The notes beneath the pieces were generated by a model, which made no database searches, was not told where the DNA came from, and worked only from the letters and a program-made list of their open reading frames with translations. A program made the translations under genes and the position numbers. Shown piece by piece: positions 15,694-22,725 of a stretch of 29,890 bases of DNA. Each line of letters opens with the position of its first letter. The first letter of the stretch is position 1. The stretch comes from an uncultured Collinsella sp. GTDB lineage: Bacteria; Actinomycetota; Coriobacteriia; Coriobacteriales; Coriobacteriaceae. The DNA is taken from contig CATZMG010000020.1 of NCBI GenBank assembly GCA_958421655.1, forward strand, positions 1 to 29,890, read 5' to 3'.

Positions 15694-17319
15694 ATGGACG
15701 TCCATGCGGACGGCGATATTGCCGAGAACTTTTGGTGGCGGCGCACGACGCTGACGCGTCGCAGCCCTCTGTATGACGCCTGCGTATCGGCGGGGCTGCT
15801 GGTCGCGGCGACGATTGTGGGCGCGCTGCTCGACCATCCGGGTCTCGCGCCGAGCATCATGATCGTCTATGTGTTCGCCGTGCAGCTGTGCGCGTTCTTT
15901 ACCTGGAGCCGCCTGTATTGCTTGCTGAGTTCGGCTGCCGCCGTGGCGCTCTACAACTTCCTGTTTGTCGACCCGCGCTACTCGCTGTCGTTTATCGACC
16001 GCGTCTATCCTGGCATGTTCTTCATCATGTTTTCGGTCTCGCTCGTGTCGAGCTCGATTGCGTTGGCCCTGCGCCGTGCCTTGGCGCAGGCCGCCGCCAG
16101 CGACCGCCGCACGCAGATGGTGCTCGAGACCAACCGCATGCTGCAGCGCTGCGCCGATCAGCAGCAGATTGTCCATGCTATGGCAACGCAGCTGGCGCGT
16201 CTTTCGGGCTGTCCTGTCGTGTGGTACAGCGCCGACGCCGAGGGCGATGACCTGCTGCCGCGTGCGACATACACGGCCGTGGGCGATGTCGCGCCGGTGC
16301 ATGAACTGGCGCCGCAGATGCCGCCGCGGCTCTCGGCGTCCGCCTATGTGGGAACGCCGCTCGATGCCACCTACGGCGGCTCGGCGTTCTACGGCATCTA
16401 CCTGACCGTGCGCTCGGGCGACACCATGGTGCGCGCGGGCGATCCCGCCTCGGTGGTGGGCGTGCTGGCTATCGTTGCCGAGCCCGACGTGCTGACGCAC
16501 GAGGAGCGGACACTTGCCGATGCCATCGTGAGCGAAGGCGAGCTGGCACTCGATCGCGCCCGCGCCATGGAGGCCCGCGAGGAGGCGGCGGTGCTTGCCA
16601 AAAATGAGCAGCTGCGCGCCAATCTGCTGCGCTCCATCTCGCACGATCTGCGCACGCCGCTTACCAGTATTTCGGGTAATGCCGACGTGCTGCTCGATCA
16701 GGGTTCGACCGGCACCGCGGTGCTCGATGCCCAGACGCGCCGCGGCCTGCTGCTATCCATTCGCTCGGATGCGCTGTGGCTCAACGCCACCGTCGAGAAC
16801 CTGCTCGCCATCACCAAACTCGAGGGCGGCGGCATGCATCTGTCGACCACGCTCGAGCTTATGGACGATATCGTCGAGGAGGCGCTGCGCCATGTTAATC
16901 CGGCCGTGCGCGAGCACGACCTTAAGGTGGTGGCGAGCGATGAGCCGGCGCTCGTCAATGTCGATGCGCGCCTGATGGTGCAGCTGGTGGTAAACCTGGT
17001 GAACAATGCCATTACCTACACGCCCGCAGGCTCGCATATCGTGATCTCGATTGACGCCGGCGATGGACGCGTGGCGTGCTCGGTGGCCGATGACGGCCCG
17101 GGCATTGCTCCCGAGGACCGCGAGCGTATCTTTGAGTCGTTCTACACCGCCAACCATGGTTTGGCCGATAGCCGACGCAGTGTGGGCCTGGGGCTTTCGC
17201 TTTGCCGCTCCATTGCGCTGGCGCATGGCGGTAGCATAGAGGTTGCCGCGGCGGACCCGCACGGCTCGGTCTTTACGATCGAGCTTCCCGCCGCCGACGT
17301 TTCGTTTGATAAGGAGTAG
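15694..17319 (+). CDS. KdpD-like sensor histidine kinase (DUF4118) without the KdpD/USP head
   Basis: A 541-residue membrane histidine kinase. The four closely packed membrane segments (about 25-125), including YNFLFVDPRYSLSF, match the DUF4118 sensor of KdpD. A GAF-like domain (about 150-285) is followed by the dimerisation helix with phospho-acceptor His317 (SISHDLRTPL) and the ATP-binding domain: N box VNLVNNAITYTP, G1 DDGPGIAPEDRERIF, G2 VGLGLSL. Full KdpD (about 890 residues) starts with a 350-residue KdpD/universal-stress domain; here only 25 residues precede the membrane part, so it is a short form. GAGAGGGGCGGGG precedes the ATG. The regulator gene starts 5 bases after the stop codon. 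Genes upstream are kup and a tiny membrane protein, suggesting control of K+ uptake; the signal is not visible. Confidence 0.85.
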   Translation: MDVHADGDIAENFWWRRTTLTRRSPLYDACVSAGLLVAATIVGALLDHPGLAPSIMIVYVFAVQLCAFFTWSRLYCLLSSAAAVALYNFLFVDPRYSLSFIDRVYPGMFFIMFSVSLVSSSIALALRRALAQAAASDRRTQMVLETNRMLQRCADQQQIVHAMATQLARLSGCPVVWYSADAEGDDLLPRATYTAVGDVAPVHELAPQMPPRLSASAYVGTPLDATYGGSAFYGIYLTVRSGDTMVRAGDPASVVGVLAIVAEPDVLTHEERTLADAIVSEGELALDRARAMEAREEAAVLAKNEQLRANLLRSISHDLRTPLTSISGNADVLLDQGSTGTAVLDAQTRRGLLLSIRSDALWLNATVENLLAITKLEGGGMHLSTTLELMDDIVEEALRHVNPAVREHDLKVVASDEPALVNVDARLMVQLVVNLVNNAITYTPAGSHIVISIDAGDGRVACSVADDGPGIAPEDRERIFESFYTANHGLADSRRSVGLGLSLCRSIALAHGGSIEVAAADPHGSVFTIELPAADVSFDKE

Positions 17320-17323
17320 CGCT

Positions 17324-18037
17324 GTGCCGAACTCTGCCGTGAAACCGCTCATCTTGGTCGTTGAGGACGATCCCGCCGTCCGCAACCTTATCGTCGCCGC
17401 GCTCGAGGCGCACGGCTTACGCCATATGGCCGTGGAGACCGCCCATGCCGCCATCGCCGCCGCCTCGTCGCAGGCGCCGAGCATTGTGCTGCTCGACCTG
17501 GGCCTGCCCGATATGGACGGCGTCAAGGTGGTGGAGTCGGTGCGCGCGTGGTCGGGCATGCCGATTATCGTGGTCTCGGCGCGCAGCGAGGATGCGGACA
17601 AGATCCGTGCGCTCGATGCCGGCGCCGACGACTATCTGACCAAGCCGTTTTCGGTCGAGGAGCTGCTCGCGCGCATCCGCACGACGCTCAGACGCCTTTC
17701 GTATGCGCAGACGGGCGGCGTTGCCTCCGAGGGCTCGTTCGATACCGGTGAGCTGCATATCGATTTTGATGCCGGCATCGCCACGATGGATGGCGAGGAA
17801 CTACATCTGACGCCGATCGAGTACAAGCTTTTGTGCCTGCTGGCGCACAACGCCGACAAGGTGCTGACGCACCAGTTTATCCTGCACGAGATTTGGGGCA
17901 CGGCAACCAAGAGCGACCTGGCGAGCCTGCGTGTCTTTATGGGCACGTTGCGTAAGAAGATCGAGTCCGACCCCGCGCATCCGCGTTACATCCAAACCCA
18001 TGTAGGCATTGGCTACCGCCTAGTCACCCAAGGCTAG
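17324..18037 (+). CDS. KdpE-like OmpR-family response regulator
   Basis: A 237-residue response regulator that would accept phosphate from the kinase just upstream and bind DNA. The receiver domain has the acidic pair VVEDD (14-16), phospho-acceptor Asp58 (LLDLGLPDMDG), the Ser/Thr switch region VVSAR and Lys107 (YLTKPF). A winged-helix C-terminal domain of OmpR/PhoB type follows, with LTPIEYKLLCLLA and a typical end, TLRKKIESDP...YIQTHVGIGYRL. The start is GTG 17324, seven bases after AAGGAG; earlier in-frame starts lie inside the kinase gene. Sequence style and pairing with a DUF4118 kinase point to KdpE. In this window its nearest plausible target is kup. Confidence 0.88.
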   Translation: MPNSAVKPLILVVEDDPAVRNLIVAALEAHGLRHMAVETAHAAIAAASSQAPSIVLLDLGLPDMDGVKVVESVRAWSGMPIIVVSARSEDADKIRALDAGADDYLTKPFSVEELLARIRTTLRRLSYAQTGGVASEGSFDTGELHIDFDAGIATMDGEELHLTPIEYKLLCLLAHNADKVLTHQFILHEIWGTATKSDLASLRVFMGTLRKKIESDPAHPRYIQTHVGIGYRLVTQG

Positions 18038-18061
18038 ATCGCCAACCACCATCCCAATATG

Positions 18062-18128
18062 AGTTGCGGTGAAATACGGTCTAAATTTGCCTAATTCCAG
18101 GCAAAACAGTCCGTATTCCACCGCAACT
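18062..18128. terminator. large bidirectional hairpin between convergent genes
   Basis: AGTTGCGGTG-A-AATACGG (18062-18079) pairs with 18111-18128 over 18 positions with one mismatch; an inner stem GCCT/AGGC (18089-18092, 18099-18102) sits in the 31-base loop. It fills the gap between the KdpE-like gene and the end of rlmKL. Likely a shared terminator, although T runs are short (TTTGTTATTT on the plus side). Confidence 0.65.
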
Positions 18129-18131
18129 TTG

Positions 18132-20699
18132 TTATTTGCCCTTGGGCTTGCTGGCGTAGAACTTCTTCTTTTTGGGCTTGCCGGCGGAGTCAGGCTTGCC
18201 GTTGCCGCGCGGCCCCCGGTCGCCTGCCTGCGCGTGCGCGGGCGCCGTTGCGCGAGGCTTGCGGGCTTCGGGGTTGCGCAGCTCCTCGACGCGCTCGGCA
18301 ATTTCCTCGGCGCTAAAGCCGACCTCGGCCATGGCGTCCTCGATGGGCAGGCGGCGCACGATGTAGCAGTGGTGCACCTTCTGGTTGCGCGCGAAGTCCT
18401 CGGGGATGGTCTGCGCCGTAATGTCCTCCAGCACCACGCCCACGCGCGCGAGCTTGCGCGTCTCGGGGCGGAAGCCACGCAGGTTGCAGCTAAAGATGGC
18501 GTGGCCGCCCTGTGCGAGCAGGCGCGATACGCCGGCCAAAAGCTCAACATGGTCGCGCTGGACATCCCAGGTGCGGCGGCCCATCTTGGACGAGTTCGAG
18601 AACGTGGGCGGGTCGACAAAAATCAGGTCCCAGCGGTTGCGCGTCTGGCGCTGGTCGCGAATCCAGGCGAGCACGTCATCGCGCACAAAGTGATGCTGCG
18701 GGCCAACAAAGCCGTTCTGGCGCATGTTGCGCTCGGCCCAGTCCAGGTAGGTGTTGGAAAGGTCGACCGTCACGGTCTCCTCGACGCCGCCATCGGCCGC
18801 GTAGCAGGTGGCAGTGCCGGTGTAGGCAAACAGGTTGAGGAAGCGGCGCGCCTGCTTGGCGTGCTCGCGCACCAGGTTGCGGGTGACGCGGTGGTCCAAG
18901 AAGATGCCGACGTCCAGGTAGTCGTCAAAGTTGACGGCAAAGGTGAGGCCGCCCTCTTCGATGAGCGGCAGGCGACGACGCGCGATATTGGCGCGCTCGC
19001 CCGAGCCGCCCTTGCCGGCGCCCTGCTTGCCGTACTGCGAGCCGCCGCGCGAACGCATGCGGGCCTTGGCGTGCACATGCTCGGCGGGAACATCTAGGAT
19101 GCGCGGCGCGATGGCCAGAATGTCGAGCATACGGGCCTGGGCCAGTGCGGGGTCGATGGTCTTGGGCGCGGCGTATTCGGCGATGACGAGCCAGCGGCCC
19201 GGCGTCTGCGGGCAACCCTCGTACAGGTCGATAGCGGCGGAGTAGTCGGGCAGGTCGGCATCGTAGACGCGGTAGCAGCTCACGCCCTCGCGCCTGGCCC
19301 ACTTGCGGCGCAGACGGGCATTCTTGCGCAGGCGGTTGGCGAACTGCTCGGACTCGGGGATGAGCACGGGCAGCGGCTTGCCGTCGCCCAGGTCGAGCAT
19401 GGCGGCAGGCTCGGGCATGGCGGAAGCGGCGGCTTCATCGTTGACTTCGTTGGCATCCGCAGCCTCGGCCTCGGCATCCGCACTGGTCGCAGCCTCAAAC
19501 GCTGCGGCGGCGTGGTCGAGCGAAGGCCAAACCTCAATAGCCGCCTCCTCGTTATTGGGCATGACGGCGATGGAGCGCGCGGGCTCGGCGTGGAGCGCGC
19601 GGGCCAGCAATCCGTCGCGGGTGAGCGCGGCGACCGGCGCGGCGGTGAGCTCAGGCGCGCGGCGCAGTTCGCCGATCAGCGTCATGGCGTCGTGCATGAG
19701 CGAAAGCGGGGTCTCGGTGGTGTCTGCGACCACGGCGGCACCGGCGACGTCGCCCGCATGGTCCAGCACGGTGGCGGACTTGGCGGCGCAAAAATCGACA
19801 AAGCGCTTGTAGCCGGCACACTTAACCATGCGCTCGGCGGTCTTGCGGGCGGCGGGGTCGATGTCCGCGGCCACGATGCACGCCTGGCGCTCGCGCGCTG
19901 CCGCCTCGCGCTCGCGCGCCTCGGCAAGCAGCTGCTCCCACAGGGCGGCGTCGTGCAGCTGCCAGCCCTCAAAGCCCCAGCGCTCGCGTGTGGCGCCCGG
20001 GGCGCGGTCGGTCAGAATGTTCACGGCTTCCAGCAACAGGCCGCCGCCGGCGCACGAGGCATCGATTAGCGTGGGAAGGGCTTCATCCTCGTAATCGTCG
20101 GCCGTCAACTCGCGCTCGCACAGTGCGGTCCAGCCGACCTGCGCCAGCACCAGGGCGGCGTAGTCGGGGCGCAACACGTGCGCACCCTCGCCGGCACGGG
20201 TCGCCGCGGGCGGCAGGCGCTTGAACAGCGGGTCGCCCGAAAGGTCCAGGCTTATGCTCGCGCGGCGCTGGCGCAGCGAAAGCAGTAGGTGAACATCGGG
20301 GTCGGCGGCATCGACGTCGGCGCGACGGCCCGTGGTCTCGGCCAGACGGTCGCACAGCGCGTCCTTGGCGCGCAGGGCCGAGAAGCGCGTGTTGCGCAGC
20401 TGCTCGGTCACGCCGCGGGCGGTGATGGCGATGGTGGCGCCGGGGCGGACGATGCTCTCCCAGGCGATGTCGTAAACGCTATCGTACAGCTCGTCGGCAT
20501 CCTGCGCCTCAAAGCGCCCGAGTACCACGAACACACGGCTCGCCAGGCGCGACCACAGGCACGCGCGATAGCCTTCTTCGAGCTCGCCCTCAAACGTGGC
20601 GCGGCCCTTCAGCCGGCGAACATGCGAAAGCCCGAGGCGTTTAAGCTCATCGGCGAGTGCGGACTCAAAGCCCTCGGGGCAGCTTGCGTAAAATTCCAT
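18132..20699 (-). CDS. rlmKL: RlmKL-type 23S rRNA methyltransferase, RlmL half degenerate
   Basis: An 855-residue protein aligned along its length with bifunctional RlmKL, which in E. coli makes m2G2445 (N-terminal RlmL half) and m7G2069 (C-terminal RlmK half) in 23S rRNA. The N-terminal THUMP part (about 45-155) is well kept (LWSRLASR, LDLSGD, TDRAPG, WGFEGW). The RlmL SAM motif DPxCGSGTLLIEA reads DASCAGGGLLLEA (213-225), and the catalytic NPPYGER position reads VADTTETPL (324-332), so that half has probably lost activity. An Ala/Glu-rich linker (about 395-435) precedes the RlmK half, which is intact: NLFAYTGTATCY near 620, VDLSNTYLDWAERN and VDPPTFSNSSKM near 690. The tail is Lys-rich. ATG 20699 has GAGAGGT upstream, and a TATAAT lies 28 bases before it. 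Confidence 0.85.
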   Translation of the reverse strand: MEFYASCPEGFESALADELKRLGLSHVRRLKGRATFEGELEEGYRACLWSRLASRVFVVLGRFEAQDADELYDSVYDIAWESIVRPGATIAITARGVTEQLRNTRFSALRAKDALCDRLAETTGRRADVDAADPDVHLLLSLRQRRASISLDLSGDPLFKRLPPAATRAGEGAHVLRPDYAALVLAQVGWTALCERELTADDYEDEALPTLIDASCAGGGLLLEAVNILTDRAPGATRERWGFEGWQLHDAALWEQLLAEAREREAAARERQACIVAADIDPAARKTAERMVKCAGYKRFVDFCAAKSATVLDHAGDVAGAAVVADTTETPLSLMHDAMTLIGELRRAPELTAAPVAALTRDGLLARALHAEPARSIAVMPNNEEAAIEVWPSLDHAAAAFEAATSADAEAEAADANEVNDEAAASAMPEPAAMLDLGDGKPLPVLIPESEQFANRLRKNARLRRKWARREGVSCYRVYDADLPDYSAAIDLYEGCPQTPGRWLVIAEYAAPKTIDPALAQARMLDILAIAPRILDVPAEHVHAKARMRSRGGSQYGKQGAGKGGSGERANIARRRLPLIEEGGLTFAVNFDDYLDVGIFLDHRVTRNLVREHAKQARRFLNLFAYTGTATCYAADGGVEETVTVDLSNTYLDWAERNMRQNGFVGPQHHFVRDDVLAWIRDQRQTRNRWDLIFVDPPTFSNSSKMGRRTWDVQRDHVELLAGVSRLLAQGGHAIFSCNLRGFRPETRKLARVGVVLEDITAQTIPEDFARNQKVHHCYIVRRLPIEDAMAEVGFSAEEIAERVEELRNPEARKPRATAPAHAQAGDRGPRGNGKPDSAGKPKKKKFYASKPKGK

Positions 20700-20726
20700 G
20701 GGTGACCTCTCTGGTTGCGTCGCTCC

Positions 20727-20732
20727 ATTATA
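20727..20732 (-). promoter_or_regulatory. candidate -10 element of rlmKL
   Basis: Perfect TATAAT on the minus strand, 28 bases before the rlmKL start codon; no clear -35. On the plus strand, the overlapping TATGAT (20731-20736) could be the -10 of the divergent HAD gene, so the two promoters may overlap. Confidence 0.35.
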
Positions 20733-20774
20733 TGATGGATGCTTCGTTTACTCTCGCCCCTGAAAGGAACCCAT

Positions 20775-21602
20775 ATGATTGATGCGTGCCCCGATTCCGC
20801 CGTGCTCTTTTTTGACGTGGACGGCACGCTGACGTCGTTCGATCCCGACAACATGACCGACAAGGACTTTTCGGCGGTTCACCCCTCGCAGGCGGTCGTT
20901 GAGGCGTTTCATCGTCTGCGCGACGCGGGACACCAGGCATTTATCTGCACGGGTCGTCCCTTGTGGCTGATTGCCGATGGCCTGCGCGCGCTGAACCCGG
21001 CGGGTGTCGTTGCCATGGCGGGAGCGACGCTCGAGGTCGAGGGCCGCGTGGTGCATGAGGACTGCTTTGACGAGGACGTTATCGAGGAACTTGCACGTCG
21101 TATGGCCGCGGCAGGGATTGAGGCCTTTTTCGAGACCAACGTGGCTACTTTTGCCCTGGAACCCGCGGGTGTTGAGCAGCCGTCTCTGATCGGCACTTCT
21201 GTGGTGCACAGCACCGAGGAAATGCGCGTCGACGGCAGTCTGCGCGTGGGCAAGGTGTGCATCGTCGCGAGCTACCTGGCTCGCGTAGCCAACGATGACG
21301 GCTTTATCGATCGCGAGTTTGAGCTGTGCAACACCGGTGGTCAGAATCGCGAGCTGAGCCCCAAGGGCATTGACAAGGGCGTGGGCGTGGCGCGAGCGCT
21401 GGAATACCTGGGTCGCACCGGCAACGCGCGCACCTTTGGCTTTGGCGATTCCGGCAACGATCTGGGTATGCTCGCCGCTGTCGAGACGGCCGTGGCCATG
21501 GGCAACGCCATGCCCGAGGTCAAGGCGCTCGCCGACTACGTGACTGATGATGTCGCACACGACGGCACCGTCACAGCGATGCAGCATTTCGGCCTCATCT
21601 AA
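20775..21602 (+). CDS. Cof-type HAD phosphatase
   Basis: A 275-residue HAD superfamily hydrolase of the Cof/type IIB group, which dephosphorylates sugar phosphates, phosphorylated cofactors or similar small molecules in the cytoplasm. Motif I is FFDVDGTLT with nucleophile Asp14 and acid/base Asp16; motif II is CTGRP (Thr59); motif III is Lys197 (SPKGIDKG); motif IV is FGFGDSGNDLGML (Asp225, Asp229). The C2 cap lies between motifs II and III. ATG 20775 is preceded by AAAGGA; an in-frame start at 20739 lacks a ribosome site. It is followed on the same strand by a transaldolase about 190 bases away, which hints at sugar phosphate metabolism, but the substrate is unknown. Confidence 0.88.
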   Translation: MIDACPDSAVLFFDVDGTLTSFDPDNMTDKDFSAVHPSQAVVEAFHRLRDAGHQAFICTGRPLWLIADGLRALNPAGVVAMAGATLEVEGRVVHEDCFDEDVIEELARRMAAAGIEAFFETNVATFALEPAGVEQPSLIGTSVVHSTEEMRVDGSLRVGKVCIVASYLARVANDDGFIDREFELCNTGGQNRELSPKGIDKGVGVARALEYLGRTGNARTFGFGDSGNDLGMLAAVETAVAMGNAMPEVKALADYVTDDVAHDGTVTAMQHFGLI

Positions 21603-21732
21603 TGAATCCCGCGTTCTGACGTTTGCTCAAACTGCGACTCTTTGTTTTTGCATGCTCAATCGATTTATCAATCCAAACACTGAGGTGTTTATACCGTTCG
21701 CCGAGAAGATAAAAAACCGCAGTTCACGCCTT

Positions 21733-21765
21733 GATAAACGTAGGTAAAGTGTTTAGCAGTTTATC
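21733..21765 (+). promoter_or_regulatory. GATAAAC dyad upstream of transaldolase gene
   Basis: GATAAAC (21733-21739) and GTTTATC (21759-21765) form a perfect 7-bp dyad with 19 bases between, 31 bases before the transaldolase ATG. A TTGATA that could serve as -35 overlaps the left arm. The gap 21603-21795 is AT-rich and otherwise shows no gene. Possible operator; weak evidence. Confidence 0.25.
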
Positions 21766-21795
21766 GGCCGTATGCTAACGAAAGGAATCAGGCAG

Positions 21796-22500
21796 ATGGC
21801 AATCAAGGTGTTCGCTGACGGTGCAAACCTCGAGGGCATGCTCGACATGTACGAGAACGGCAACGTTCAGGGTTTCACGACCAACCCGTCCCTTATGAAG
21901 AAGGGCGGCGTGACGGATTACCGCGCGTTTGCCAAGGAGGTCCTGGCCCATATCACCGATGTGTCCGTCTCGTTTGAGGTCTTTGCCGACGACGTCGAGA
22001 CCATGGAGGTCGAGGCGCGCGAGATCGCTACCTGGGCCGAGAACGTCTACGTCAAGATTCCGTGCGTGACCACCAAGGGCGAGTCTACCGCTGAGCTGGT
22101 GCGCAAGCTTTCGGCCGACGGCATCAAGGTCAACGTCACCACCATCTTTACGCCTAAGCAGGTTGACGAGATGGTCGAGGCCGTTGACACCGAGACGCCG
22201 TCCATCATCTCGCTCTTTGCCGGCCGCATCGCCGACACCGGCGTCGACCCCATTCCGTTTATGACGGAGTCGGTCAAGAAGGCCGCCGCCAAGCCCAACT
22301 GTGAGGTCCTGTGGGCGTCCACGCGCGAGCTCATCAACATCTACCAGGCCGAAGCCTGCGGTTGCCAGATCATCACGGTGCCCAACAGCATCCTGGCCAA
22401 GCGCAAGAACATCGGCCGTGACCCCTACGAGGTCTCGCTCGACACCGTGCGCGGCTTTGCCAAGGATATCGCCGCTTTGGGCTTCCATATTCTTCCGTAA
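21796..22500 (+). CDS. transaldolase / fructose-6-phosphate aldolase family protein
   Basis: A 234-residue class I aldolase of the short transaldolase family. Transaldolase moves a three-carbon dihydroxyacetone unit between sugar phosphates in the non-oxidative pentose phosphate pathway; close relatives act as fructose-6-phosphate aldolases. The family landmarks are VQGFTTNPSLMKKGG (24-38), the Schiff-base lysine Lys87 in VYVKIPC, NVTTIFTPKQVD near 117-128, and SLFAGRIADTG near 143-153. ATG 21796 has AAAGGA nine bases upstream; a start at 21772 would precede that site. The length matches the small family (about 215-235) rather than the 310-residue E. coli TalB type. A strong terminator follows. 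Transaldolase versus aldolase cannot be settled by eye. Confidence 0.9.
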   Translation: MAIKVFADGANLEGMLDMYENGNVQGFTTNPSLMKKGGVTDYRAFAKEVLAHITDVSVSFEVFADDVETMEVEAREIATWAENVYVKIPCVTTKGESTAELVRKLSADGIKVNVTTIFTPKQVDEMVEAVDTETPSIISLFAGRIADTGVDPIPFMTESVKKAAAKPNCEVLWASTRELINIYQAEACGCQIITVPNSILAKRKNIGRDPYEVSLDTVRGFAKDIAALGFHILP

Positions 22501-22715
22501 GCAAGGGTGCCCCCTGTAGCGACGTGCAAAATTGAGAGTATTCAGCAAGGTAAAGGCTTTTACCAGCTAGATAAAGCACGGAACAGCCCCCGTTTTGGCT
22601 CTGACGACGCTAAAACGGGGGCTGTTTGTGACTTTATTGCCTCTGAGGGGCATCCGGAACGGCGGAATTTGCAGAATACTCGCGATTCTGCACGTCGCGA
22701 GAGGGGGACCCTTGC
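22501..22715. repeat. large nested inverted repeat between convergent genes
   Basis: Bases 22501-22548 match the reverse complement of 22669-22715 with six mismatches and one gap. The arms start GCAAGGGT and share GCGACGTGCA and GAGTATTC. The right arm is itself palindromic (TGCAGAAT/ATTCTGCA). The terminator at 22583-22625 lies inside. It fills the gap between the transaldolase gene and tex, coding for nothing. Likely a repeated palindromic element or a structured RNA 3' end. Confidence 0.7.
22583..22625. terminator. bidirectional terminator between transaldolase gene and tex
   Basis: ACAGCCCCCGTTTT (22583-22596) pairs perfectly with AAAACGGGGGCTGT (22612-22625) over a 15-base loop: 14 bp, GC-rich with an A/T base on both sides, so it can work in either direction. 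T-rich tails are short. Confidence 0.75.
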
Positions 22716-22725
22716 TTTAGGCGGT

